NCBI GenBank assembly: GCA_025356075.1
Contig: JANXUT010000068.1
Location: 1-64,000 of the forward strand
Reading direction: 5' to 3'
Length of the DNA: 64,000 bases
Source: Pseudomonadota bacterium
GTDB taxonomy: Bacteria > Pseudomonadota > Gammaproteobacteria > Steroidobacterales > Steroidobacteraceae
This document shows, piece after piece, positions 19,180 through 30,775 of this stretch. A program made the position numbers and the translations under genes. Below the pieces are notes generated by a model. It was not told the DNA's origin and did no database searches. It saw only the letters and a program-made list of their open reading frames with translations. How positions within the stretch are numbered: position 1 is the first letter of the stretch; the number at the start of each line of letters is the position of its first letter.

Positions 19180-20343
19180 CTACGCCCGGACGGGCAGGAA
19201 CATCGACTGCAAGTCATTGAGAAACCGGCGCCCGAGCGGCGTCGGCTGCCAGCGCGCGCCGCTGCGCTCGAGGAGTCCACGGGCCTCGGCCCGCTCGAGC
19301 CCGGGCGATGCGGCCGTGAGGGGGAGCCCGGTGCGCGCCTCGAACTGCCCGACCGAGAACCCCGCGGGGAGCCTCAGCACATTCAGCATGAACTCGAACG
19401 GCCGCTCCTCGACCGGCACCTCCGCCATCGTGTTCTGCAAGGTGCCAAGCCTCGCGCGCTCGAGGTACTCGCGCGGCTGCTTGGTCTTCAGCGTCCGGCT
19501 GAGCGTCCCGCCCCTCGCGTCGGTGACCTTGCCGTGGGCGCCGGCGCCGATGCCGAGGTAGTCGCCGAACTCCCAGTAGTTGAGGTTGTGCCGGCACTCG
19601 TGGCCCGGCCGCGCCCAGGCGGAGATCTCGTACTGCTGGTAGCCCGCTTCGAGCAGCCGCGCGTGGGTGGTCGACTCGATCTCCTGTGCGACCTCTTCCT
19701 CCGGCAGCACGGGCGGGCGCTCGTGGAAGACGGTGCCGGGCTCGAGCGCCAGCTGGTAGTGCGACAGGTGCGGGGGCCCAAGCTCAAGCGCCCTTGCGAT
19801 GTCCTCGTTCGCGTTCGCGACCGTTTGCTCGGGCAGGCCGTGCATGACATCGAGGTTGAAGTTCGTGAAGCCGCCGGCCCGTAGCTCGCCGACCGCCCGT
19901 TCGGTATCCGCCACGCCGTGGATGCGGCCAAGCACGGCGAGCTGGCGGGCATTGAAGCTCTGCGCGCCGAGTGAGACCCGGTTGACGCCCGCGGCGTAGT
20001 AGCCGGCGAAGCGGCCGTGCTCGATCGTGCCGGGGTTCGCCTCGAGCGTGACCTCGGCGCCGGGCGCGAGCTCGAGCCGCGCGCGGATCCCGTCGAGGAG
20101 GAGCGCGATGCTCTCGGCACTGAAGAGGCTCGGCGTGCCGCCGCCGATGAAGATGCTGTCGACCCGGCGCGGGCGAACGAGCGGCAGGTCCGCCTCCAGA
20201 TCCGCGAGGAGCGCGGCGATATAGTCGCCCTCGGGCAACGCGCCCTTGTGGACGTGCGAATTGAAGTCGCAGTACGGGCACTTGCGCACGCACCACGGCA
20301 GGTGCACGTAGAGGCCAAGCGGCGGTTCGAGGAGTTCGCTCAC
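19180..20343 (-). CDS. hemW: Radical SAM heme chaperone HemW
   Basis: Heme-trafficking radical SAM protein of 387 residues. The cluster motif is CVRKCPYCDF (Cys18, Cys22, Cys25, then Phe27). The Phe after the third Cys marks HemW, where the coproporphyrinogen dehydrogenase HemN has a fourth Cys. FIGGGTPSL (about 66-74) and the C-terminal HemN-C domain are present. HemW inserts heme into respiratory enzymes, which is apt beside the two oxidases further along. The ATG overlaps the rdgB stop (ATGA). Confidence 0.95.
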   Translation of the reverse strand: MSELLEPPLGLYVHLPWCVRKCPYCDFNSHVHKGALPEGDYIAALLADLEADLPLVRPRRVDSIFIGGGTPSLFSAESIALLLDGIRARLELAPGAEVTLEANPGTIEHGRFAGYYAAGVNRVSLGAQSFNARQLAVLGRIHGVADTERAVGELRAGGFTNFNLDVMHGLPEQTVANANEDIARALELGPPHLSHYQLALEPGTVFHERPPVLPEEEVAQEIESTTHARLLEAGYQQYEISAWARPGHECRHNLNYWEFGDYLGIGAGAHGKVTDARGGTLSRTLKTKQPREYLERARLGTLQNTMAEVPVEERPFEFMLNVLRLPAGFSVGQFEARTGLPLTAASPGLERAEARGLLERSGARWQPTPLGRRFLNDLQSMFLPVRA

Positions 20344-20942
20344 GAGACGCCGAGGCGCATCAGCAGCGCGCCCAGCGCCATCGCCCGGTGCGAGATCCGG
20401 TTCTTCACCTCGAGCGAGAGCTCGGCCGCCGTCGCGGTGCCGCCGTCCGGCACGAAGAGCGGGTCGTAGCCAAAGCCGCCGCTGCCACGGGGCAGAAGTG
20501 CGATGCGCCCTTCCCAGCTGCCGGCGGCGATGACCGGCGCGGGGTCATCCCGCTCGCGCACGAAGGCGATCACGGCGCGATAGCGGGCGCGGCGCGGCTC
20601 CGGATGGCCGCGCAGCTCCCGTAGCAGCAGCGCGTTGTTGTCCGCATCGCTCGCCTCCTCGCCCGCGTAGCGCGCCGAGTGGACACCGGGCCTGCCGCCG
20701 AGCGCATCGACCTCGAGGCCGGAGTCATCGGCGAGTGCGGGACCGCCGGCCTGCCCGGCCGCATGGCGTGCCTTCAGGAGCGCGTTGCCCTCGAAGCTCG
20801 CCGCCGTCTCCGCGGCGCCTTCGATGCCAAGCGCCGACTGCGGGATGATTTCAGCGGCGAAGCCGCCGAGCAGGCTTCTGAGTTCGCGAAGCTTGCCGGG
20901 GTTGCTGCTGGCGACGACGAGTCGCGGCAGGAAGGCCGGCAT
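20340..20942 (-). CDS. rdgB: XTP/dITP pyrophosphatase RdgB (Ham1 family)
   Basis: House-cleaning enzyme of 200 residues that hydrolyses deaminated purine nucleoside triphosphates to monophosphates. ASSNPGKLREL (residues 12-22) binds substrate phosphate. DDSGLEVDALGGRPGVHSARYAG (about 72-94) contains the catalytic Asp and the metal site. GGFGYDPLF (about 155) and SHRAMAL near the end complete the family pattern. Part of the hemW-rdgB-rph operon, 2 bp after rph. Confidence 0.96.
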   Translation of the reverse strand: MPAFLPRLVVASSNPGKLRELRSLLGGFAAEIIPQSALGIEGAAETAASFEGNALLKARHAAGQAGGPALADDSGLEVDALGGRPGVHSARYAGEEASDADNNALLLRELRGHPEPRRARYRAVIAFVRERDDPAPVIAAGSWEGRIALLPRGSGGFGYDPLFVPDGGTATAAELSLEVKNRISHRAMALGALLMRLGVS

Positions 20943-20944
20943 CG

Positions 20945-21667
20945 TTACTCGCCGTCGGCGAGCGCCTGGCGCTGCAACGCGATGAGCTCGCCGATGCCCG
21001 TGGCCGCGAGGTTCAGGAGCTCATCGAGCTCGTGGCGGCGAAACGCGTGGCCCTCCGCGGTGCCCTGCACCTCGACGAATGCGCCGCCGCCGTTCATGAC
21101 GACGTTCATGTCGGTCTCGGCTTCGGAGTCCTCGGCATAGTCGAGGTCGAGCACGGGCGTGCCACCGACGATGCCGACCGAGACCGCGGCCACCTGGCCG
21201 TGCAGCGGACTCTGGGCCAAGTCGCGCCGCTTCATCAGCGTCGCGACCGCATCGGCGAGCGCGACGTAACTGCCGGTGATCGCGGCTGTGCGCGTGCCGC
21301 CATCGGCCTGCAGCACGTCGCAGTCGAGCGTGATGGTCCGCTCGCCGAGCGCCTTCATGTCGACGATGGCCCTGAGGCTCCGGCCGATCAGCCGCTGGAT
21401 CTCCTGCGTGCGGCCGCTCTGCTTGCCCTTGGCCGCCTCGCGCGGGCTGCGGGTGTGGGTCGCGCGCGGCAGCATGCCGTACTCGGCCGTGATCCAGCCC
21501 TGGCCGCTGTTCCTCAGGAAGTGCGGCACGCCGTTCTCGATCGTCGCCGTGCACAAGACGCGCGTGTCGCCGAAGGAGACGAGCACGGAGCCTTCGGCGT
21601 GGCGCGTGAAATGCCGCTCGAAGGACACGCTGCGCAGCTTGTCGGGGGTTCTACCGCTCGGACGCAT
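20945..21667 (-). CDS. rph: Ribonuclease PH
   Basis: Phosphorolytic 3' exoribonuclease for tRNA maturation, 240 residues, the standard length. [14 protein letters not shown] at the N-terminus, the phosphate-binding [16 protein letters not shown] segment (about 84-99) and [18 protein letters not shown] (about 114-131) are intact. The C-terminal region is complete, unlike the frameshifted copy of E. coli K-12 laboratory strains. Confidence 0.97.
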   Translation of the reverse strand: MRPSGRTPDKLRSVSFERHFTRHAEGSVLVSFGDTRVLCTATIENGVPHFLRNSGQGWITAEYGMLPRATHTRSPREAAKGKQSGRTQEIQRLIGRSLRAIVDMKALGERTITLDCDVLQADGGTRTAAITGSYVALADAVATLMKRRDLAQSPLHGQVAAVSVGIVGGTPVLDLDYAEDSEAETDMNVVMNGGGAFVEVQGTAEGHAFRRHELDELLNLAATGIGELIALQRQALADGE

Positions 21668-21682
21668 GGAATCTCCGCTCGA

Positions 21683-22423
21683 TCAGGCCAGCCAGCGCAG
21701 GACCGCGGCCGAGGTGTTGTCGCTGTGTGGCGCCGAGGCGAGCACCGCGCGTGCACAGATCTCGGCGAGTATCTCGCGCAGGTTTGCGGAGGAGCGCCAC
21801 GGCGCCGCCACTTCCGAATCGCGCATGTTGGCCCACAGGCCATCCGTGCAGGTCAAGAGCACATCGCCGCGCTTCAGCGGCTGGCGCCGGCCGATCGTCA
21901 TCTCGGTCAGCATCGGATCGCCACCGACGCAGCACTCGACGAAGTTCCGCATCGGGTGGCCGTGTGCCTCGGCCTCGGTGATCACGCCGTCACGAAGCAG
22001 TTGCTCGACGTGGCTGTGGTCGCGCGTGCGCGCGATGACATCGCCATTCCTGATCTGGTAGACGCGGCTGTCGCCGACGTGGCCCCACCAGGCGGAGCCC
22101 GCCTGCACCAGCGATACCGCACAGGTCGCGCGCGGCCGCTGGTCGAGCGGCAGGCCGTAGCCGAGCGCGACGACGTCCTCGTGCGCCTTGCCGAGCGCGA
22201 GGTGCAGGAAGCCGAGCGGGTCAAACAGCGGATGCACGTGCTGCCAGAAACTCGCCGTCAGCGAGGCGAGCGCGGTCTCGGCGGCTTTCGCGCCATCGCT
22301 GTGCCCGCCCATGCCATCGACGGCCATGACGAGCGCGGCATGCTCGCCGGCCGCGACGCCGACGCGATCCTGGTTGTCCTCCCGGTGACCGAGAAGGCTC
22401 AGGTCCGCGTATTCGATCTGCAA
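21683..22423 (-). CDS. PP2C-family serine/threonine protein phosphatase
   Basis: Metal-dependent (PPM) phosphatase catalytic domain of 246 residues with all the metal-binding motifs: DNQDR (residues 16-20), VDGMGGHSDG (about 35-44), GDSRVY, CTDGLW and SDNTSA near the C-terminus. There is no membrane or FHA segment. The only start upstream of the first motif in this frame is TTG 22423, because a stop lies just before it; AGGGGGCAGGG precedes. It sits between rph and divergent yicC, and no partner kinase is visible in the window. Confidence 0.9.
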   Translation of the reverse strand: MQIEYADLSLLGHREDNQDRVGVAAGEHAALVMAVDGMGGHSDGAKAAETALASLTASFWQHVHPLFDPLGFLHLALGKAHEDVVALGYGLPLDQRPRATCAVSLVQAGSAWWGHVGDSRVYQIRNGDVIARTRDHSHVEQLLRDGVITEAEAHGHPMRNFVECCVGGDPMLTEMTIGRRQPLKRGDVLLTCTDGLWANMRDSEVAAPWRSSANLREILAEICARAVLASAPHSDNTSAAVLRWLA

Positions 22424-22497
22424 GGCTCGTTTCCCTGCCCCCTAGTCCGTGCCGGGGCTGCTAAAGTGAGGCCCGGTTTTATATCACACGAGCCAGA

Positions 22498-23382
22498 ATG
22501 ATCCGCAGCATGACAGGCTTCGCGCGCCGCGAACACGCGGGCGCATTCGGTACGCTCGCCTGGGAGCTGCGGACCGTCAACCATCGCTACCTCGAACTGA
22601 GCCTCAGGCTGCCCGATGACTTCCGCTCGCTGGAGTCCGAGTTTCGCGCGACGATCAGTAGCGCAGTGCGCCGCGGCAAGCTCGATGCGACGCTGCAGTT
22701 TCGCGCGCCGCAGGGCTCCTCCGCCTCGCTCGAGATAGACGCCGCCTTCCTCGATGAGCTCATCGATCGCGCGCAGGAAGTGACGCGGCGTGCGACCGCG
22801 CACCGCGGCACGCTCGCCTCGCCCTCGCCGCTCGACCTGATGCGCTGGCCGGGTGTTTTGAAGGAGCCCGAGCGCGACCGCGCGCCGCTCTTGGGCGCCG
22901 CGACCGCGACGCTGAAAGAGGCGCTCGCCGACCTCACTACCAGCCGCGCGAGCGAGGGCGAACGGATCGCCGTGATGCTCGGCAGCCGCTGCACGCAGTT
23001 GCAGGCCCTGGTTGGCGCGATCCGCACGCGCCAGCCGGACGTCCGCGACCGGATCCGCGTCCGCCTCGAGGAGCGCCTGGGCCAGCTGACGCTGCCGGCC
23101 GAGCCCAACCGCGAGCGCTTCGAGCAGGAGCTGGCGCTCGCGCTCGCCCGCATGGACGTCGATGAGGAACTCGACCGGCTGTCGAGCCACGTCGCGGAGA
23201 CCGCCAAGGCGCTCGACGGGTCCGAGCCCGCCGGCCGCCGGCTCGACTTCCTGATGCAGGAATTCAACCGCGAAGCGAACACGCTCTCGTCCAAATCGCA
23301 GGACAGCGAGACGACCCGCGCCGCGGTCGACATGAAGGTACTGATCGAGCAGATGCGCGAGCAGGTCCAGAACGTCGAGTGA
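22498..23382 (+). CDS. yicC: YicC/YloC-family endoribonuclease
   Basis: Conserved endoribonuclease family protein, 294 residues. The N-terminal signature MIRSMTGFARRE and ELRTVNHRYLELSLRLP (about 22-38) and the C-terminal DUF1732 region (RRLDFLMQEFNREANTLSSK, about 244-263) are intact. E. coli YicC cleaves RNA in a hexameric clamp. Located directly upstream of gmk, 4 bp apart, as in many Gammaproteobacteria. Confidence 0.95.
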   Translation: MIRSMTGFARREHAGAFGTLAWELRTVNHRYLELSLRLPDDFRSLESEFRATISSAVRRGKLDATLQFRAPQGSSASLEIDAAFLDELIDRAQEVTRRATAHRGTLASPSPLDLMRWPGVLKEPERDRAPLLGAATATLKEALADLTTSRASEGERIAVMLGSRCTQLQALVGAIRTRQPDVRDRIRVRLEERLGQLTLPAEPNRERFEQELALALARMDVDEELDRLSSHVAETAKALDGSEPAGRRLDFLMQEFNREANTLSSKSQDSETTRAAVDMKVLIEQMREQVQNVE

Positions 23383-23386
23383 GCCG

Positions 23387-24019
23387 ATGGCAAGCGTGAC
23401 GCCCTCCCGCCGCGGCCGGTTGTTCGTGATCGCCGCGGCCTCCGGTACCGGCAAGACGAGCCTCGTGAAGGCGCTGGTCGCGCGCGTGCCGGGCCTTCGC
23501 TACTGCGTCTCGCACACGACCCGGCCGCCACGACCGCAGGAGGTCGAGGGGCGCGACTACCACTTCGTCGACCGCGCGACATTCGAGCGCATGGTCGGGC
23601 GCGATGAATTCCTCGAGCACGCGAGCGTTTTCGACAACCTCTACGGCACCGGCCGGGCCGAGGTCGAGGCGGCGCTCGCCGCCGGGCGCGATCTCCTGCT
23701 CGAGATCGACTGGCAGGGCGCGGCGCAGCTGCGCGCGCGGCTGCCGGATGTCTGCGACGTGTTCATCCTGCCGCCCTCGCGCGCGGCGCTCGAGGCGCGC
23801 CTACGCGGGCGTGGCACCGACAGCGCCGAGGTGATCGCGCGGCGGCTGAAGGATTCGGTCACCGAGCTTGGCCACTGGCACGAGTTCCGCTGCGTGATCG
23901 TCAACGACGACTTCGAGCGGGCGCTCGGGGATCTGGAGCGCATTGTTGCAGGGGAGGCGGAGGATCTCGGCCGCGACCGGCCGGGGATCGCGCGCCTGGC
24001 GGCGAGCCTGCTCGCCTGA
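23387..24019 (+). CDS. gmk: Guanylate kinase
   Basis: Phosphorylates GMP to GDP, 210 residues. The P-loop AASGTGKTSL (about 17-26), the GMP-binding SHTTRPPRPQEVEGRDYHFV region (about 43-62) and LLEIDWQGAAQL (about 103-114) are all present. It is cotranscribed with yicC and lies upstream of rpoZ and spoT, so GTP and (p)ppGpp metabolism genes are grouped. Confidence 0.97.
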   Translation: MASVTPSRRGRLFVIAAASGTGKTSLVKALVARVPGLRYCVSHTTRPPRPQEVEGRDYHFVDRATFERMVGRDEFLEHASVFDNLYGTGRAEVEAALAAGRDLLLEIDWQGAAQLRARLPDVCDVFILPPSRAALEARLRGRGTDSAEVIARRLKDSVTELGHWHEFRCVIVNDDFERALGDLERIVAGEAEDLGRDRPGIARLAASLLA

Positions 24020-24151
24020 CCCGATCGCCCTCGCTCGCCCGACCGGGCGAAAATACGTTGTTATTCAAAGGATTAGAGGATTAAACGTCCCGCCGGACCC
24101 GGGCGGCCACGCCGCCGCGGGTGCTGCAGCGCGGTGGCCGTGGGATGGTCC

Positions 24152-24180
24152 TTCAGCTATCCTGTCAGACCGTCTCTAAT
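24152..24180 (+). promoter_or_regulatory. Possible sigma-70 promoter of rpoZ
   Basis: TTCAGC (24152-24157) and TCTAAT (24175-24180, 5 of 6 to consensus) are separated by 17 bp, ending 20 bp before the rpoZ ATG. A 181-bp gap after gmk makes a separate promoter plausible. Confidence 0.45.
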
Positions 24181-24200
24181 TCTTACTGGAATGCCCCGCC

Positions 24201-24497
24201 ATGGCCCGGATCACGATCGAAGACTGTCTGCATCAGGAAGGCGTCGAGAACCAGTTCGAACTGGTGCTCATCGCCGCCAAGCGCGCCCGACGCCTCGCCA
24301 ACGGCGCCGACGCCCTGGTCGACTGGCAGAACGACAAGCCGACCGTGGTCGCGCTGCGTGAGATCGCGGAAGGCAAGGTGAACAGCGCGCTCCTCCTCGA
24401 GGCAGACCCCGAGCCCGTGCAGCCGAGCATGACGCCCGAGAGCCCGCTCGACCTGCCGCCCGACTTCCGTGCGCCGCAGTTCGGTCTCGGCGACTGA
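24201..24497 (+). CDS. rpoZ: DNA-directed RNA polymerase subunit omega
   Basis: Small RNA polymerase assembly subunit of 98 residues, part of the ppGpp site 1 in Proteobacteria. [10 protein letters not shown] at the N-terminus, [19 protein letters not shown] (about 22-40) and [15 protein letters not shown] (about 44-58) are the family core. The N-terminal MAR motif that binds ppGpp is retained. Followed after 36 bp by spoT. Confidence 0.97.
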   Translation: MARITIEDCLHQEGVENQFELVLIAAKRARRLANGADALVDWQNDKPTVVALREIAEGKVNSALLLEADPEPVQPSMTPESPLDLPPDFRAPQFGLGD

Positions 24498-24533
24498 CCG
24501 GAGAGAAGCTGACTTACCGACGGCAGGGTCTCG

Positions 24534-26699
24534 ATGGATTATGCGTCCTCCCTGCTGAGCTTCCTGCCGGGTGGGCGCCGCTCCCCGGGGATCTCCCAGC
24601 TGATCGCGAAGCTCGAGGGCTACCTGCCGCCTGAGCAGGTCGAGCGGATCCAGGAAGCCTACGAGCTCGCGAATGAGTCGCACCGCGGCCAGAAGCGCCT
24701 GACGGGCGAGGCATACATCACCCACCCGGTCGCGGTCGCCGGCATCCTCGCGGACCTGCACCTCGACGGGCAGACAATCTGCGCGGCGCTCCTGCACGAT
24801 GTCATCGAGGACACGCCGACCGCCAAGGACGAGATCCTCGCGCGCTTCGGCCGCGAGGTCGCCGAGCTCGTCGATGGCGTCTCCAAGCTCGACAAGGTCC
24901 AGTTCAAGAGCCGCAAGGAAGCGCAGGCCGAGTCGTTTCGGAAGATGATCCTCGCGATGGTGCGCGACATCCGCGTCATCATGGTCAAGCTCGCCGATCG
25001 CACCCACAACATGCGGACCTTGGGCGCGATGCCGGCGCCGAAGCGCCGCCGGATCGCGCTCGAGACGCTCGACATCTACGCGCCGATCGCCAACCGCCTC
25101 GGCATCCACTCGATCAAGCTCGAGCTCGAGGAGCTCGGCTTTCGCGCGCTCTACCCGCAGCGCTACAAGGTGCTCGAGCGCGAGCTCAGGAAAAGCCGCG
25201 GCAACCAGAAGGAATTCCTGCCGAAGATCACCTCGAACATCCTGGGCGCACTCAAGAAGGCCGCGTTGAACGGGCAGGTCGACTCGCGCGAGAAGCATCT
25301 CTACAGCATCTACCAGAAGATGCGCAGGAAGCGGGTGGCGCTCTCCGACGTCATCGACGTCTACGGCATCCGCGTCGTCGTCGACACGGTCGATGGCTGC
25401 TATCGCGCGCTCGGCCTCGTGCACGGGCTCTATAAGCCGATGCCCGGCCGCTTCAAGGACTACATCGCGATCCCGCGCTTGAATGGCTACCAGTCGCTGC
25501 ACACGACGCTGTTCGGGCCGAACGGCGTGCCGCTCGAGATCCAGATCCGCACCGAGGACATGCACCGGCTCGCCGAGAACGGCATCGCCGCGCACTGGCA
25601 GTACAAGGTGGGCGAGGACACGGGCACGAGCCAGCACGAGCGAGCGCGCGAGTGGCTCGCGAGCCTCATGCAGATGCAGGAGGGCGGCAACCCCGAGGAG
25701 TTCCTCGAGAGCGTCAAGGTCGACCTCTTTCCGGACAAGGTCTACGTGTTCACGCCGAAGGGCGACATCCTGAGGCTGCCGCGCGGCGCCACCTGCGTCG
25801 ACTTCGCCTACGCCGTGCACACCGACGTCGGCCGGCGCTGCGTCGCGGCCAAGATCGACCGGCGCCTCGTGCCGCTTCGGACCGCGCTCAGGAACGGCCA
25901 GACCGTCGAGGTCATCACCGCCAAGGGCGCGACCCCGAACCCCGCCTGGTCCAACTTCGTCGTGACGGCGAAGGCGCGTGCCTCGATCCGCGCTTACCTG
26001 AAGACGATGAAGCGCGGCGAGGCGGTTGACCTGGGGAGGCGCCTCGTCAACCAGGCGCTCGGCGAGTTCAAGCTGAACCTGAAGGGCATCGAGCCCGAGA
26101 TCCTGATCGCGGCGGCGCGCGCGCTCGGCACGAAGGAGCCGGAGGACCTGTTCGAGAAGGTGGGCCTCGGCGAGCGCCTCGCGCCCCTGGTCGCGCGCCA
26201 CCTCCTGCCCGCCGACCGGCACGAGGAGACCCAGGACGGCACGGCGGGTACGACGGCGCCGCTGGCGATCGCCGGCACCGAGGGACTCGTCGTCTCCTAC
26301 GCCCGCTGCTGCTTCCCGATCCCCTACGACCCGATCATCGCGTTCCTGTCGACGGGCCGCGGCGTCGTGATCCACCGCGCGCGCTGCGGCAACCTCGCCG
26401 GCTGGCACAAGCAGCCCGACAAGTGGCTGCCGGTGTCCTGGCAGAAGGCCGAGGAGCGCAGCTTCGCCTCCGAGATCAAGGTCGAGGTCCAGAACCGCCC
26501 CGGCGTGCTCGCCGCGATCGCCTCGGCGATCGCGGCCACCGAGACCAACATCGGGCACCTGTCGGTGGTCGAGCGCGACTCGGACACATCGACGATCACC
26601 TTCGAGCTGCAGGTCGGCGATCGCGCCCACCTCGCCAAGGTGATCCGCGCGATCCGCTCGATGCCCGAGGTGCTGTCGGTGGAGCGGACGCTCGCCTGA
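24534..26699 (+). CDS. spoT: Bifunctional (p)ppGpp synthetase/hydrolase
   Basis: Stringent-response enzyme, 721 residues. The hydrolase HD domain has ITHP and HDVIED (His64, His88-Asp89). The synthetase domain has RFKD (306-309), the RxKD signature of bifunctional Rel/SpoT enzymes rather than ExDD of RelA, plus IPRLNGYQSLHT and EIQIRTEDMH. The TGS domain (about 399-460), helical and zinc-finger-like region and C-terminal ACT domain (about 645-718) are complete. Position after rpoZ is that of spoT in E. coli. Confidence 0.97.
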   Translation: MDYASSLLSFLPGGRRSPGISQLIAKLEGYLPPEQVERIQEAYELANESHRGQKRLTGEAYITHPVAVAGILADLHLDGQTICAALLHDVIEDTPTAKDEILARFGREVAELVDGVSKLDKVQFKSRKEAQAESFRKMILAMVRDIRVIMVKLADRTHNMRTLGAMPAPKRRRIALETLDIYAPIANRLGIHSIKLELEELGFRALYPQRYKVLERELRKSRGNQKEFLPKITSNILGALKKAALNGQVDSREKHLYSIYQKMRRKRVALSDVIDVYGIRVVVDTVDGCYRALGLVHGLYKPMPGRFKDYIAIPRLNGYQSLHTTLFGPNGVPLEIQIRTEDMHRLAENGIAAHWQYKVGEDTGTSQHERAREWLASLMQMQEGGNPEEFLESVKVDLFPDKVYVFTPKGDILRLPRGATCVDFAYAVHTDVGRRCVAAKIDRRLVPLRTALRNGQTVEVITAKGATPNPAWSNFVVTAKARASIRAYLKTMKRGEAVDLGRRLVNQALGEFKLNLKGIEPEILIAAARALGTKEPEDLFEKVGLGERLAPLVARHLLPADRHEETQDGTAGTTAPLAIAGTEGLVVSYARCCFPIPYDPIIAFLSTGRGVVIHRARCGNLAGWHKQPDKWLPVSWQKAEERSFASEIKVEVQNRPGVLAAIASAIAATETNIGHLSVVERDSDTSTITFELQVGDRAHLAKVIRAIRSMPEVLSVERTLA

Positions 26700-26753
26700 G
26701 CCGCTCACGCGCCGGCGTGCGAGAATGCCGCGAGTCTCAAGCGCGAGGTTCGC

Positions 26754-27130
26754 ATGGCACGCACGATCATCTCGACCCCCTCGGCTCCGGCTGCGATCGG
26801 CACCTACTCGCAGGCGGTCAAGGTCGGCACGACCGTCTACATCTCGGGGCAGATCCCGCTCGACCCGGTGACGAAGGAACTCGTGAAGGGTGATTTCGAG
26901 GCCCACATCCGCCGGGTGTTCGAGAACCTGAAGGCCATCGCCTCCGCGAGCGGCGGTTCGCTCAATTCGGCGGTGCGGGTCACGATCTACCTGACGGACC
27001 TCGCCAACTTCGCGACCGTCAACAAGGTAATGGCCGAGTACTTCAGCGAGCCCTACCCGGCGCGCGCCGCCGTCGGCGTCGCTTCGCTCCCCCGCGGCGC
27101 GGTGGTCGAGGCGGATTGCATCCTGGAACT

Positions 27131-27134
<4 letters not shown>
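26754..27134 (+). CDS. ridA: RidA-family 2-iminobutanoate/2-iminopropanoate deaminase
   Basis: Removes reactive enamine/imine intermediates made by PLP enzymes; 126 residues. IGTYSQAV (about 14-21), ISGQIPLDP (about 31-39) and the C-terminal [21 protein letters not shown] with the substrate-binding Arg are present, so this looks like an active RidA and not one of the Rid subfamilies without deaminase activity. It lies between spoT and recG. Confidence 0.95.
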
Positions 27135-29260
<2,126 letters not shown>

Positions 29261-29282
29261 GATCCAGGGAGAGGCCCGCCCC

Positions 29283-29852
29283 GTGAAGAATCCCTACGCG
29301 CCGACCAACGCGCCACTCTTGCCCTTCGACATGTGGGCGCCCGGAGTCGAGGTGCTGCGCGAGCTCGCGCCCGCCGTTCGCGAGTGGCTCACCGACGCGG
29401 GGCCACTCACCGCGCGCATCGCGGCGCAAAGCGCCGCCCCCGCGGGTGTCAGGCTCATCGAGCAGCGGCTCGGGTTCCTGAGCCGCGAGCAGCAGGCGCT
29501 CCTCGCCGCGCCGGCCTCGAGCTGCCTCGTGCGCGAGGTGCTCCTGAGCGGCGGCGACCGGCCGTGGGTGTTCGCGCAGTCGCTCATTCCCGATCACACG
29601 CTGGAATCCCACCCCTGGCTCGCCGAAGTCGGCGATGCCTCGCTCGGCGCGACGCTCGCCTCGGTCGAGGGCGTCGGTTACGGCGCGTTCGAGTTCGCGC
29701 CGCTCCCGGCGGCGCACCCGCTCGCGGCGCGCGCGCTCGCGGGCATTGCCGGGAGCCCGATGCTGCTGTGGGCCCGGCGCCGCTGGGTGGGCCTGCGCGG
29801 GCGGCGGCTCCTCATGCAGGAAGTGTTCCTGCCTGAGCTCGTGCCTTGCTGA
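29283..29852 (+). CDS. ubiC: Chorismate lyase
   Basis: Converts chorismate to 4-hydroxybenzoate and pyruvate, the first committed step of ubiquinone synthesis; 189 residues. The family shows low identity, but LSREQQALLAAPASSCLVREVLL (about 58-80), WVFAQSLIPDHTL (about 98-110) and the C-terminal LWARRRWVGLRGRRLLMQEVFLPE (catalytic Arg and Glu) are characteristic. Overlap with ubiA supports the assignment. Confidence 0.92.
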   Translation: MKNPYAPTNAPLLPFDMWAPGVEVLRELAPAVREWLTDAGPLTARIAAQSAAPAGVRLIEQRLGFLSREQQALLAAPASSCLVREVLLSGGDRPWVFAQSLIPDHTLESHPWLAEVGDASLGATLASVEGVGYGAFEFAPLPAAHPLAARALAGIAGSPMLLWARRRWVGLRGRRLLMQEVFLPELVPC

Positions 29853-30775
29853 AGGAGGTGCCGCGCCCGGCCGCACTGCGCGGTCCCCGCGCCGAGCTCA
29901 AGCGTGCCGCGGCGACCCTCGGTGACTATGCGCGCCTGATCCGCCTCGACCGGCCGATCGGCGCGTGGCTGCTCCTCTGGCCCACGCTGTGGGCGCTCTG
30001 GCTCGCGGCGAGCGGCCACCCGAACGAGCACGCGTTCATCGTGTTCAGCCTGGGCGTCGTCCTGATGCGAAGCGCCGGCTGCGCCATCAACGACTTCGCC
30101 GACCGGCGCTTCGACCGGCACGTGATGCGCACCGCCGAGCGACCGCTCGCCGCGGGCCGCGTCGGCCCCGTCGAGGCGCTCCTCATCTTTGCGATCCTGT
30201 CGATGCTCGCCTTTGCGCTCGTGCTGACCCTCGACCGGCTCACCATCGAGCTCTCGCTGGTCGGGGCGGGGCTCACGATCGTCTATCCCTTCCTCAAGCG
30301 GTTCTTCCCGCTGCCGCAGGTGTGGCTCGGCGCCGCGTTCTCGTGGTCGATCCCGATGGCGTTCGCGGCGGCGAGCGGCGAGATTCCGCGGCTCGGCTGG
30401 CTGCTGTTCGTTGCCGGGCTTCTCTGGACCGTCGTCTACGACACGATGTACGCGATGGTGGATCGCGAGGATGACCTCAAGCTCGGCATCCGCTCCTCGG
30501 CGATCCTGTTCGGCGATGCGGATCGCATCGTCATCGCGGCGCTGCAGGCGATGGTGCTGGTGGCGTTGTGGCTCGCGGGCGAGCAGGCCCACCTCGGCCG
30601 CTGGTTCCACCTCGCGCTTGGGCTCGGGGCAGCGCTCTTCGCCTGGCAGCAGTGGCTCATCCGCGAGCGCGTGCCGCGCGAATGCTTCCGCGCGTTCCTC
30701 AACAACAACTGGTTCGGCCTCGTGATCTTCCTCGGCATCGCGCTCGACTACCTGTTCGAGGCGGGACTGCGCTAG
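29846..30775 (+). CDS. ubiA: 4-Hydroxybenzoate polyprenyltransferase
   Basis: Intramembrane prenyltransferase that attaches the polyprenyl tail to 4-hydroxybenzoate; up to 309 residues with about nine helices. The Asp-rich motifs NDFADRRFDRHV (about 82-93) and YDTMYAMVDREDDLKLG (about 200-216) bind Mg-diphosphate. The start is uncertain: TTG 29846 overlaps the ubiC stop, while an AAGGAGG at 29852 could serve a non-ATG start further down; no ATG exists before the first helix. The 3' end shares its CTAG with the stop of the convergent LysR gene. Confidence 0.94.
   Translation: MLKEVPRPAALRGPRAELKRAAATLGDYARLIRLDRPIGAWLLLWPTLWALWLAASGHPNEHAFIVFSLGVVLMRSAGCAINDFADRRFDRHVMRTAERPLAAGRVGPVEALLIFAILSMLAFALVLTLDRLTIELSLVGAGLTIVYPFLKRFFPLPQVWLGAAFSWSIPMAFAAASGEIPRLGWLLFVAGLLWTVVYDTMYAMVDREDDLKLGIRSSAILFGDADRIVIAALQAMVLVALWLAGEQAHLGRWFHLALGLGAALFAWQQWLIRERVPRECFRAFLNNNWFGLVIFLGIALDYLFEAGLR

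Noticed and set aside
24038-24058. GC-rich hairpin after gmk (TCGCCC/GGGCGA) as a terminator
   Set aside because: On the plus strand it is followed by AAAAT, not a T-run; the T-run lies on the wrong side for terminating gmk.
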